Assembly (NCBI RefSeq): GCF_900106535.1
Contig: NZ_FNOH01000002.1
Span: forward strand, 744,001-808,000
Source of the DNA: Myxococcus xanthus
GTDB lineage: Bacteria > Myxococcota > Myxococcia > Myxococcales > Myxococcaceae
Direction of reading: 5' to 3'
DNA: 64,000 bases
The position numbers and the translations under genes are program-made. Below, piece by piece: positions 9,686 through 18,143 of the stretch; the first letter of the stretch is position 1; each line of letters begins with the position of its first letter. Under the pieces are notes generated by a model. It did not search any database, was not told the DNA's origin, and saw only the letters and a program-made list of their open reading frames with translations.

Positions 9686-11740
9686 TCATGACGCTTCGCG
9701 CAGCGCTGTCAGCTCCTCCACGTCCTCGGGCACCGGGTCCAGTGCGGCCGACAGCGCGGGATAGGCGGTGAGCAGGTCCTCCACCTTGGCGCCGAACTGG
9801 AGCCACCCGACGATGCGCACCGCGTCCTCGTTGGTGATGCACACCCGGCGCAACCGCCGGTTCACCACGAAGTGACGCTTGCCCTCGGGCGTGTCGAACG
9901 CATAGCCCCGCAGCAGCTCCGCCGCGGAATAGCCCCGGTCCGAATCCTCGACCTCGGCGAAGGCCTTCTTCAGTGCGTCCCGCCCGTAGCGGCTGAGCAG
10001 CAGCAGCAGGTGCTCCCGGTCCACCCAGTGCCCGTGCTGGTAGACCTTCCGCTCGCGCTTGAGGCGGTTGTAGCGCTCCAGCACGGCCTGCGCGCCAGCC
10101 GCGTCCAGTCCCGTGGCGGGCTCGTATTCATAGAAGAGGTCCAGCACGGTGTCCGTGCGCGGCTTGAAGGCCTTCACGCCGAACTGCTCGGGTGACAGGT
10201 GAATGGGCGCGTTGTGTTCGAAGACGAAGGTCCCCGTTCCCTCCGAGTGCAGGATGTCCGAATGCCCCAGCAGGAACTGGACGGTCTCCTCCGCCTCGTC
10301 CTCTGTCTCCGTCGGGAAGCCGAAGAAGTTGAAGGTATGGCTCCAGATGCCCGCGTCGTGCGCGAACTGGAGGTTGTCCACCATCACCTTCTGCGTGTTG
10401 TTCTTGCGCATGTGGCGCTGCACGCGCTCGGACGCCGTCTCCAGCCCGATGTAGAGCGAGCGGAAGCCGATGTCGTGCATGTTCTGGAAGTCCTCCCGCG
10501 TGAAGTACTTCTCGAACTTGTAGAGCGCGGTGAAGAAGTAGCGCCCCTTGGGGACGGCGGGCGGCAACATGCGGAAGAGCTTGGGCGGCAGCGCCTCGTC
10601 GTTGAACGCGAAGTGCCGGACGCCATGGCGCGCGTTGAGCACCTCCAAATCCTTGGCAATCATCTCGGGCGCGCGCATGCGGTAACGGTCGCCGTAAATC
10701 ATGCCGTGGTAGCAGAACGCGCACTTCCCCCAGTAGCAGCCGCGCGTCGTCAACAGCGGCAGGACAATCTCGGGGGACAGGTACTCGTCCAGCGGCAGCC
10801 CCCCGAAATCCGGCGTGGGGACCTCGCTCATCGGCAGTGAGTCCCCCAGCGGCGTCAGCACCAGGTCCTCACCCTCCATGAAGGCGAAGTTGGGCGGGCG
10901 GTCTCCCCGTGGGTCTTCCACGGACAGAAAGCGGTCCAACGGGCGCTCGCCCTCGTACCGGCAGATGAAGTCGAAGCACCTGCCGAACAACTGGGTGACC
11001 CACGTGCTTTCCTTCTCCACCAGGCGGGAGAACACGCTGCCCCCCACCAGCACCGGGACGTCCGGATGGCGCTGCTTCAGCACACGGCAGAGCGTGAGTC
11101 CCGCGACAATCTGCTCGGTGCCGATGATGGACACGCCGAAGTAGCGAGGCAGTTGCTTGACGCCCGCGACCTGCTCCTCGAAGAACGCGATGAAGGGGTT
11201 GGCGTTGCGGTTGTCGATGAAGGCGAGCAGTGACGGAATGGAGCCCAGGACGTCGCCATCCTGGAGTGACGTCGTCCCCACCTCGATGACGGGCTCCGCC
11301 GCGGAAAACGCCGCGAGCAGCGCCTTGAGCGCGTCCACGCTGTCCTTGAAGCTCTCCATCGTGCCGTAGGTATCGCCGGTGCGCAGCCCCTCCACCTGGA
11401 CGATGAGCTGCTCATACTCCTCCAGCGTCGCCAGCGCCTGCAGGCACCGGGCGCGGTAGAGGCGGTGCTCATCCGTCAGCGCCGCGATGAAGCGCTCCAG
11501 CCGCGCCCGCGCCAGGGGCAGGCGCGCCCGGCTGATGAACCAGCGATAGAAGACGACGTTCCAGTCGTCCTGGTGAACGCGGTGGCCCTTCTGCTCCAGG
11601 TAGGCCTTGAGCGACGGGGTGCTCAGGAAGGGCTGGAGCGGAGACCACTGCGGAGGGAAGACGAGATGAAGGTCCGGTCGCGAGCTGTCGCGGGCCTCCT
11701 GGGGGGTGTCACCGGGCCGCTGCGTCAAGGGCGTTTCCAT
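9686..11740 (-). CDS. cobalamin-binding radical SAM protein
   Basis: A 684-residue protein with an N-terminal B12-binding-like domain (LHLVFPPQWSP... and YFGVSIIGTEQIVAGL... VLVGGSVF) followed by a radical SAM core. The cluster motif reads RGCYWGKCAFC, which is C-x4-C-x2-C rather than the usual C-x3-C-x2-C. The GGE-like and substrate regions follow (FAFNDEALP, SLYIGLETASERV). The domain order resembles B12 radical SAM methylases and RiPP maturases. The start at 11740 follows GGAGG; a TTG at 11776 is less likely. A small poly-Gln protein gene lies just upstream on the same strand. The reaction is unknown. Confidence 0.85.
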   Translation of the reverse strand: METPLTQRPGDTPQEARDSSRPDLHLVFPPQWSPLQPFLSTPSLKAYLEQKGHRVHQDDWNVVFYRWFISRARLPLARARLERFIAALTDEHRLYRARCLQALATLEEYEQLIVQVEGLRTGDTYGTMESFKDSVDALKALLAAFSAAEPVIEVGTTSLQDGDVLGSIPSLLAFIDNRNANPFIAFFEEQVAGVKQLPRYFGVSIIGTEQIVAGLTLCRVLKQRHPDVPVLVGGSVFSRLVEKESTWVTQLFGRCFDFICRYEGERPLDRFLSVEDPRGDRPPNFAFMEGEDLVLTPLGDSLPMSEVPTPDFGGLPLDEYLSPEIVLPLLTTRGCYWGKCAFCYHGMIYGDRYRMRAPEMIAKDLEVLNARHGVRHFAFNDEALPPKLFRMLPPAVPKGRYFFTALYKFEKYFTREDFQNMHDIGFRSLYIGLETASERVQRHMRKNNTQKVMVDNLQFAHDAGIWSHTFNFFGFPTETEDEAEETVQFLLGHSDILHSEGTGTFVFEHNAPIHLSPEQFGVKAFKPRTDTVLDLFYEYEPATGLDAAGAQAVLERYNRLKRERKVYQHGHWVDREHLLLLLSRYGRDALKKAFAEVEDSDRGYSAAELLRGYAFDTPEGKRHFVVNRRLRRVCITNEDAVRIVGWLQFGAKVEDLLTAYPALSAALDPVPEDVEELTALREAS

Positions 11741-11881
11741 GGGCCAGAACCTCCATGTGCTGGGCTGAACCGACAAGGCTGTGCGTCATCGCGCGCCGGG
11801 AGCGCTCCCATGAATTGAATGCCCCCGGAGAAGCGCTGCCTCCCAACAGGAAGGCAGCGCTGACAACAGACTTCGGTGGAG

Positions 11882-12154
11882 CTATGCGAGGCCCAGGTCC
11901 GCGACGAGCGACTGGAGCATCACCGGCTTGCCGCTGGCCATGGTGCCAGGCTTCACGACCTGTTGCTGTTGCTGCTGCTGTTGCTGCTGGACCTCGGTCG
12001 TCGGGAAGCTGACGTTGCTGACGCCAATGGTGTCATTCACCACGGGCTTCAGGGTCGCGGCGTTGCTGGCGAAGGCTCCGAAGAGCACCGTCAGGGCAGC
12101 CGGTGAGGCGAGTGCGCGAATCGTACGACGAGAACCCTTCTTCGAGTCGTCCAT
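11882..12154 (-). CDS. small poly-Gln exported-type protein; possible radical SAM substrate
   Basis: A 90-residue protein with a GGAGG site ahead of its ATG at 12154. The N-terminus is basic and contains Arg-Arg, then a hydrophobic segment with a signal-peptide-like ASNA-AT end near residue 33. The mature part is short: a Thr/Val/Asn-rich stretch, ten consecutive Gln encoded by mixed CAG/CAA (about 11960-11992), and a tail ending LVADLGLA. It is followed, 141 bases on, by the radical SAM gene on the same strand. It could be a modified peptide substrate (inference) or simply a small exported protein. Confidence 0.7.
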   Translation of the reverse strand: MDDSKKGSRRTIRALASPAALTVLFGAFASNAATLKPVVNDTIGVSNVSFPTTEVQQQQQQQQQQVVKPGTMASGKPVMLQSLVADLGLA

Positions 12155-12392
12155 GCGTACCTCCGGGGGTGTTGTTTTTGTCTGCGACCCGTCCAGGTCT
12201 TCACGCCTCACCTGTCCGGGCGTCTTGATTGTCCATAGCCTTCTCACGACATATCAAGACGCATCCCGACAAAAACAAACACCCCACTGTCGCCATGAGT
12301 GGAATGACTTTACCAGACGCCCCGAACGGCGAACGCGGGCCTCCGGCGTACCGGGGCCTCGCGACGGGTTGGAGACGGGCGGTGCCGGGGAC

Positions 12393-12845
12393 TCAGGGCG
12401 TCGGGGGCGGAGGCGGCGGGGGCGGCTCCGGCGTGGGAGGCAGGGCCAGCCCCGGGAACTCCGCCGCCGTGCCAGTGAACACCAGACGCGTTCCGCCTCG
12501 GAGGACCTCGAACTCGAAGGACGAGGGCGCTCCGGTGCGCCAGACGAAGAGGATGTCCGACGGGCGGGAGATCTGCTTCGTGTTGATGCGCACGATGACG
12601 TCGTTCTTCTGGAAGGGCCAGAACGCCACCGGAGACGACTCGGTGACGACCACCGCGCTGACGTCACGCACCGTCTTGAGTTCGACCACCAGGCTCGCAC
12701 CATTGGCCTGCATGGAGACACGGTCCCTCGAGGCACTGGTGCTGGCGGAGTTCACCGTGGCCGACCTTTCACGCGAGGAGTTCGCGGCATGACTCGGGTC
12801 TGCGCTGGCCACGAGCAAACCCAGAATCAGGATGGGACTGTTCAC
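12393..12845 (-). CDS. secreted PDZ-like protein with poly-Pro tail
   Basis: A 150-residue protein starting at GTG 12845, preceded by AAGGAAGG. A short signal peptide (ILILGLLVASADPSHA) precedes a single domain with a PDZ-like core: 'FWPFQKNDVIVRINTKQISRPSDILFVW' style, as in type II secretion GspC and HtrA-like PDZ domains, then FEFEVLRGG. It ends in a Pro-rich tail with eight consecutive Pro. No protease domain is attached, so it may serve as a binding module. Moderate confidence on PDZ identity. Confidence 0.65.
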   Translation of the reverse strand: MNSPILILGLLVASADPSHAANSSRERSATVNSASTSASRDRVSMQANGASLVVELKTVRDVSAVVVTESSPVAFWPFQKNDVIVRINTKQISRPSDILFVWRTGAPSSFEFEVLRGGTRLVFTGTAAEFPGLALPPTPEPPPPPPPPTP

Positions 12846-13280
12846 AGGCGACCTTCCTTGTGGAGGTGGGCTGCGGGACGACGAGAGGAGCGGCTCCGGA
12901 CCCGGGCCTCTCGCACGGCTCAGCGAGGCCCTGCCGTTTCAGACCATCAGCATGGACGACAGGCTTCATGGCTGCGACAAAAAGCAGCGCACGAAGAGAT
13001 AATCCAATCACGGCTACCGGTCAAACCACAGCAACCCATCTGTGAATGCAGCCATTCCGCACCAGCACGACGAGGCGCGAAACGACAGGATTCTCGTTTG
13101 GATCCTCCCGTATTTCCTGACAAGAGCCATCCCCATCATCGATGTCTGGATTCCTGGTTGTTGCATTTCATGTCACAACTGGGACTTTCCCGACACCGGC
13201 GACGACCGCGTGCGTCGAGCCTTGCTCCAGGCAGGCTCGGACGCACGCCGCCATCCACCGTCTCACGCCGTCACGGCGCG
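12846..13280. other. 435-bp intergenic stretch
   Basis: No gene is supported. It lies upstream of the PDZ-like gene and downstream of the repeat lipoprotein, both on the minus strand. A 7-bp inverted repeat CGAGAGG/CCTCTCG spans 12882-12913. The part from about 12960 to 13190 is noticeably more A+T-rich than the surrounding sequence and may hold promoter elements, but no convincing -35/-10 pair or coding frame was found. Confidence 0.45.
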
Positions 13281-14762
13281 TCAGCGCGCGAGGAGCTCCT
13301 GGGTGGGGCATGCCACGTTGGTCGGCATGGCCCACAGCGCGTCACCCCAGGCGTTGGAGTAGGCGCGGAAGAACACGGTGCTGCCCACGCGGGTGAAGTC
13401 CTCGGGTGAGGAGCCGCCCAGGGGACTGAGGTCCGCGACGAGACCTGTCCGCTCGGGCGTGCCGTCCGTCACCCAGGGCTCCAGACCCGTGCCGCCCTCA
13501 TTCGTGCTGAAGAGCAGCGTCCCGGCGCCGGTGTCGAAGAGCGGCGAGGCCCACTCATCGGACGTCGACAGGCCCCGGCTGAGCTCCCGCGTCCCGGCCG
13601 CCGTGCCATCCGTCACCCAGAGGCTCACCTCACGAGGCGCGGGCCCGGGCGTGCCGATGCCCACGGACAGATAGAGCTTCCCGCCCGCGCGCACCGCCAT
13701 CTGCGCGAAGGGCCACGCGCCGGGCTGGCCCGCGTAGCGGTTGGGCAGCGTGGTCACCGTCTCCTTGCCACCGCCCGCGAGCGACACCCTCGACACCCTC
13801 AAGGATGTCCCTCCCCCGACCACGGACGACAGATAGACGTGCCCACCCAGGGCCCCCAGCAGCCGGACATCGCCACCGAAGGACTCCAGGCGCACGGTGC
13901 CGCCCGGAGTCCCGTCCGTCTTCCAGACCTCGGTGATGGCCCCCGAGTCCCAGAAGGTGAAGACCCCCACGCCCGTCTCGGTGTGCTCCCAGCCGGAGAT
14001 ATAGATCCGCTCCGCGTCCAGACGTTTGACCCGCCTGGTTCCCGCGGCCGTTCCATCCGTCCGCCACAGCCAGGTGCCCGCCCCCGTGCTGCTCATGGTG
14101 AACAAGCGCGCCCCCGCCACCTCCAGTGGCCGTGACGACACCTCCTGGTCCGGTCCGTAGGCCATGAGCTGGAACGTACCCGCCTCCGTCCCATCGGAGC
14201 GCCACAGCGACACCCCGGCTCCCGCGGAGGGGTTCCGGAAGAAGGTCAGCACGTCCCCTGCCTGTCCCAGGTAGGACAGCGAGGAACTGGCCGTCCCCGG
14301 CTCGAGGTCCTTGACGAGCCGCGTGCCCGCTCCCGTCCCATCACTGACCCACAACTCCCTTCCAAATGGCGACGCATTCACCATGAAGAAGAGGCGGGCG
14401 CCCACCGGCGTGAACTCGCTCAGTCCCCGGTAGCCCGGTCCCGGCGCGATGAACTCCTTCACGGGCACGGTGCCCACGGAGGTCCCATCACTGCGCCACA
14501 GGGTGGCGCGGTCCCCGTAGAGGTCCGACCCGAAGTAGAGCGTGCCCTGCACGTTCGTCAGCGAGTCGGGCACCGGCACGTTGGGGGACGGGAGCGGCGC
14601 GTCCGGAGGCAGGATGTCCTTCACCTTGTAGACGGTGCCCCCGGGAGCACAGGCTTGTGCCTGGACCCGCGCTTCCTCGGTGGCGGCGCTCACTTCCTCC
14701 TCGACACCACCACAGCCCAGCATCCCCAGCCCCGCGAGAACACACCAACTTCCAATGCGCAT
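13281..14762 (-). CDS. ELWxxDGTxxGT-repeat lipoprotein
   Basis: A 493-residue lipoprotein: signal with lipobox MLGCGG, then seven copies of the ELWxxDGTxxGT repeat. Examples are TLWRSDGTSVGT, ELWVSDGTGAGT, WLWRTDGTAAGT, EVWKTDGTPGGT and EPWVTDGTPERT, at about 50-60-residue spacing. The family is abundant in myxobacteria and has a beta-propeller-like appearance. It is often annotated as hyalin-repeat protein, but function is unknown. The start at 14762 was chosen for the signal peptide; the region is divergent from the small Cys-rich lipoprotein at 14978. Confidence 0.85.
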   Translation of the reverse strand: MRIGSWCVLAGLGMLGCGGVEEEVSAATEEARVQAQACAPGGTVYKVKDILPPDAPLPSPNVPVPDSLTNVQGTLYFGSDLYGDRATLWRSDGTSVGTVPVKEFIAPGPGYRGLSEFTPVGARLFFMVNASPFGRELWVSDGTGAGTRLVKDLEPGTASSSLSYLGQAGDVLTFFRNPSAGAGVSLWRSDGTEAGTFQLMAYGPDQEVSSRPLEVAGARLFTMSSTGAGTWLWRTDGTAAGTRRVKRLDAERIYISGWEHTETGVGVFTFWDSGAITEVWKTDGTPGGTVRLESFGGDVRLLGALGGHVYLSSVVGGGTSLRVSRVSLAGGGKETVTTLPNRYAGQPGAWPFAQMAVRAGGKLYLSVGIGTPGPAPREVSLWVTDGTAAGTRELSRGLSTSDEWASPLFDTGAGTLLFSTNEGGTGLEPWVTDGTPERTGLVADLSPLGGSSPEDFTRVGSTVFFRAYSNAWGDALWAMPTNVACPTQELLAR

Positions 14763-14977
14763 GTGCACCACTCCTCTCCGGTCCGAAACCGGGGGACGGT
14801 GGGAAGCAGGATGGCGAACGCCCATTGCCCTGGAGGGCAGGTCACTTCAGGAAATCCGACCTCCCGATGGGAAGTGCGGGTGCGGTTGTCCTCCGCGGCA
14901 GCACTCGGCACGTGCTTTCAGCGAATGACGAGGTTGAGGCATCATCCCTGGATTCCACTCCTGGAAGGAGCCGAGCC

Positions 14978-15301
14978 ATGAAGACCTCCCGTCTCATCGC
15001 CTCGCTGACCGCGTGTCTCTCCTTGTCGCTCATCGCCTGCGGTGGCGGAGAGGCCAACCTGGACGTCCCCGAAGGTGAGGCCCCCGTCAGCGTCGAGCAG
15101 GGCCTGGGCTACCCGCCGCACTGCCCCAATGGAGACCTCATCTACTGGCTCGAGAACGTGCAGGCCTGTACGGCGAAGTGCGGAAACACGCGTCAGAACG
15201 GCCAGCCCGCGACCCAGTACGCGGCGTGTCAGTCCAACATCACGGGCACGCGCACGCTCATCAACGTGCGTTACTGCATCCCCGGCTGCGAACTGCTTTG
15301 A
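14978..15301 (+). CDS. small Cys-rich lipoprotein
   Basis: A 107-residue lipoprotein with a strong GGAAGGAG site and a clear lipobox (SLIACGG at residue 21). The mature segment has about five Cys in a pattern HCPNG...QACTAKCGN...AACQSN...YCIPGC, so it is likely disulfide-stabilised. Similar small Cys proteins with a 'signal, acidic linker, Cys domain' layout are frequent in Myxococcus. Function unknown. Confidence 0.75.
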   Translation: MKTSRLIASLTACLSLSLIACGGGEANLDVPEGEAPVSVEQGLGYPPHCPNGDLIYWLENVQACTAKCGNTRQNGQPATQYAACQSNITGTRTLINVRYCIPGCELL

Positions 15302-15454
15302 GTCGACGTCCAGCCTGGGCAGCACGTGCGCATTCCAACGGCACACGTCAGACCCACGCCATGGAATGTCCCCACTGACGGCGACTGGTTTCGGGAGAAG
15401 GCTTTGCCTTCTTCTGAAGCGGGCACGTCGGATGGAACGCAGGGGGCCTGAAAC

Positions 15455-16873
15455 GTGGACGTGCCTGGACATCGCTTTGGACGTGCCGTGGTCATGGGCG
15501 GCAGCATGGCGGGGCTGCTGAGCGCCCGCGCGCTCGCGGACCACTTCGAGAAAGTCGTCATCCTGGAGAGGGACTCGCTCCCCGGCATGCACGCGGCGCG
15601 CAAAGGTGCTCCCCAGGGCACACACGTCCACGTGATGCTGGACGCGGGTCACCGCCTCCTGGAGCGCTTCTTCCCCGGCCTCCTCCAGGACCTCCAGGAC
15701 CAGGGGGCCGCGCTCATCGATTCGAGCCGGGACGTCGCGTGGCACCACTTCGGCGTCTGGAAGTCGCGCGTCCCCCAAGGCCTTCCCCTGCTGGTGTGTA
15801 CGCGTCCCTTCCTGGAATGGCACGTGCTGCGCCGGGTGCTGGCGCTGCCCAACGTCGAGTTTCACGGCGGCGTCTCGGTCGAAGGGCTGCTCACGGACGC
15901 CTCCCACCAGCGCGTCACCGGCGTGCGGTTGAAGAAGGCCGGCGTGGAGGAACCGCTGGAGGCCGCGCTGGTGGTGGATGCCACGGGCCGGGGCTCGCGT
16001 GCGCCCCAGTGGCTGGAGGCCCTGGGCCATGCACGTCCCGACGAGGAACAGGTGCGGGTGGACCTCGCGTACACCACCCGCCTCTACGAACCTCCCGCGC
16101 ACCGCCAGGAGGACTGGAAGGTGCTCATGCAGTACCCGTGTCCGCCCGTGAACTGGCGCGCCGGCTTCATCTCCCGCGTAGAGGGGGACCGCTGGATTGT
16201 CACCCTCAATGGGTACTTCGGCGAGCACGCGCCCGCGGACGACGAAGGCTTCCTCGCGTTCGCCCGCTCACTGCCCCAGCCGGACCTGTACGCCTGCCTG
16301 CGGGAGGCCCGGCCGTTGGGGCCGCTCACCCTGCACAAGGTGAAGGAGAGCCGCTGGCGGCACTATGAACGCCTCGCGCGCTTCCCGGAGAACTGGATCA
16401 TCCTCGGTGACGCCGTGTGTGCCTTCAACCCTGTCTTCGGCCAAGGCATGTCGGTGGCGGCCCAGGGCGCGGCGCAGCTCCTCGCCTGCATCGAAGAGCA
16501 GGCCAGGCGCTTCCCCACGACGCTCGACGGACTCGCCCAGCGCTTCCGCAAGCGCCTGTCCGACACCATCCGCCTGCCCTGGTTCATGGGCACGAACATC
16601 GACCTGCAGTACCCGAAGGCCGTCGGCCAGCGGAAGCCCGGCGTGGGAGTGCTGCACTGGTACATCCGGCGGATGATGGAGCGCAGCTCCCGGGACGCCG
16701 CCGTGCACCGGCAGTTCAACCGACTCCTGCACCTCCAGGCGGGGCTGGGCGCCGTCCTCCAGCCTTCGGTGGCCCTGCCAGTGCTCGCGGACGGCGCCCG
16801 CGCGCTCTTCATGCCCCTGCATGCGCGGGCGAACACGGACATCCGCCCGGCCCCGCCCTCCTCATCTCCATGA
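15455..16873 (+). CDS. FAD-dependent monooxygenase/oxidoreductase
   Basis: A 472-residue flavoprotein of the PHBH/geranylgeranyl reductase-like superfamily. The N-terminal dinucleotide motif is VVMGGSMAGLLSARALA with the acidic strand end VVILERD. The DG-like region is LVVDATGRGSRAP, and the second FAD motif is GDAVCAFNPVFGQGMS near residue 320. The GTG start at 15455 follows AGGGGG. No signal peptide. The substrate is unknown; relatives act on aromatic or isoprenoid metabolites. No biosynthetic partner is adjacent except the iron importer downstream. Confidence 0.85.
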   Translation: MDVPGHRFGRAVVMGGSMAGLLSARALADHFEKVVILERDSLPGMHAARKGAPQGTHVHVMLDAGHRLLERFFPGLLQDLQDQGAALIDSSRDVAWHHFGVWKSRVPQGLPLLVCTRPFLEWHVLRRVLALPNVEFHGGVSVEGLLTDASHQRVTGVRLKKAGVEEPLEAALVVDATGRGSRAPQWLEALGHARPDEEQVRVDLAYTTRLYEPPAHRQEDWKVLMQYPCPPVNWRAGFISRVEGDRWIVTLNGYFGEHAPADDEGFLAFARSLPQPDLYACLREARPLGPLTLHKVKESRWRHYERLARFPENWIILGDAVCAFNPVFGQGMSVAAQGAAQLLACIEEQARRFPTTLDGLAQRFRKRLSDTIRLPWFMGTNIDLQYPKAVGQRKPGVGVLHWYIRRMMERSSRDAAVHRQFNRLLHLQAGLGAVLQPSVALPVLADGARALFMPLHARANTDIRPAPPSSSP

Positions 16874-17087
16874 CGGACCAGCGCGCCAATGCACGCAGCG
16901 GCCGAGCCGCTCCGCGAAGAAGTCGAACAGACTCACGTCCGTGAGCGCGCGGCCCAATGGCCGGATTCAAACAGCCGGTCTGGTGGCCGAAGCCCGGCGC
17001 GAAGGACCGCCCTGGAGCGAGACAGACTCAAGGGCAGCCGTCTCTCCCTTCAGAAGAAACACCCAGGCTTTGACGGTGCGGACGTAA

Positions 17088-17120
17088 GCATCTATGATGC
17101 GAAACTGATTCGCAGAATCA
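17088..17120 (+). promoter_or_regulatory. two dyads upstream of the iron importer (Fur-like candidate)
   Basis: Two adjacent perfect dyads lie 25-57 bases ahead of the importer start: GCATC-TAT-GATGC (17088-17100) and TGATTC-GCA-GAATCA (17106-17120), with centres 19 bp apart. The second keeps the outer TGAT...ATCA of the Fur consensus and matches 9 of 14 positions. With an iron-chelate importer downstream, a Fur-family or other metal repressor is the likely binder (inference). Confidence 0.5.
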
Positions 17121-17144
17121 AAATCACCCTTTCCAACGACTACC

Positions 17145-18131
17145 GTGAGTCCATCCAACAGGCGTTCCCTTCCGCTCTTCGCCCTGCTTTCCGTCGTCGT
17201 CGTGCTGGCCGTCCTGTGGGTGGGCGTGAGGTTCCAGCGCCCGGACGCCGCCGCGTCCACTCCCGCCGCGGAGGCTGCCGCGCCGGAGGGCCGGACGGTG
17301 ACGCACGGACAAGGCACCACCGTCGTCCCGCTGAAGCCGCGGCGGGTGGTGGTGTTCGACCTGGTGGCGCTGGACATCCTCCAGGCCCTGGAGGTGGACG
17401 TCCACGGCGTGGCGGGCGACATGTTCCCCCAGCACCTGACCCGGTTCCGGGACGCGAAGTACCCGCGCATGGGCACCCTGTTCGAGCCTGACTACGAGGC
17501 ACTCCAGGCCGCGAAGCCGGACCTCATCATCACCGGGGGCCGCTCCAGCGCGAAGTACTCGAACCTCTCCCGCATCGCGCCCACCATCGACGTGCCGATG
17601 AGCGGCAAGGACTTCATCGCCTCGGTGATTGCCAACACGGAGATGCTAGCCAGCGTCTTTGGCAAGGAGGAGAAGGCGCGCGGCCTGATTGAGGACCTGC
17701 GCAAGTCGGTGGCGGACCTCCAACAGATGACGGCGACACGCGGCAAGGGGCTGGTCGTGCTCGTCACCGGAGGGCGCATGAGCGCCTATGGCCCGGGTTC
17801 GCGCTTTGGCGTCATCCATGGTGACTTCGGCGTGCCCGAGGCCGTCGAGGGCCTGCGCACCTCGCTGCACGGCGAGTCCATCAGCGCGGAGTTCATCCGG
17901 GAGAAGAATCCCGACTGGCTGTTCGTCATCGACCGGGACGCCGCCACCGGTCAGAAGGAAGGCAATGCCCGGCAGGTGCTGGACAATGAATTGGTGCGGC
18001 AGACGACGGCCTGGCAGAAGAACCAGGTCATCTACCTGGACCCCGGCGTCACCTACCTGACCGGCGGCGGCATCCAGTCCGTCAAGCAGCTCCGCGACCA
18101 GGTCGCGAGCGCCTACACGCAGGCCCAGTAG
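17145..18131 (+). CDS. iron-chelate ABC transporter substrate-binding protein
   Basis: A 328-residue periplasmic binding protein of the class III (FatB/YclQ/VctP-like) type that captures ferric siderophores such as catecholates or petrobactin-like chelates. An N-terminal hydrophobic segment (residues 9-27) lacks a lipobox Cys. The family blocks are visible: PRRVVVFDLVALDILQAL, KPDLIITGGR, YGPGSRFGVIHGDFG and the terminal YLTGGGIQS. It starts at GTG 17145 with only a weak ribosome-binding site. It heads a four-gene operon with the permeases and ATPase, 12 bases before the first permease. Confidence 0.9.
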   Translation: MSPSNRRSLPLFALLSVVVVLAVLWVGVRFQRPDAAASTPAAEAAAPEGRTVTHGQGTTVVPLKPRRVVVFDLVALDILQALEVDVHGVAGDMFPQHLTRFRDAKYPRMGTLFEPDYEALQAAKPDLIITGGRSSAKYSNLSRIAPTIDVPMSGKDFIASVIANTEMLASVFGKEEKARGLIEDLRKSVADLQQMTATRGKGLVVLVTGGRMSAYGPGSRFGVIHGDFGVPEAVEGLRTSLHGESISAEFIREKNPDWLFVIDRDAATGQKEGNARQVLDNELVRQTTAWQKNQVIYLDPGVTYLTGGGIQSVKQLRDQVASAYTQAQ

Positions 18132-18143
18132 TCCCTCCCCACC

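Noticed and set aside
11955..11995. CAG/CAA repeat as a CRISPR, microsatellite or phase-variation tract
   Set aside because: The repeat is in frame within a gene, mixes synonymous codons, and has no spacer structure. Triplet changes would keep frame, so on/off phase variation is unlikely.
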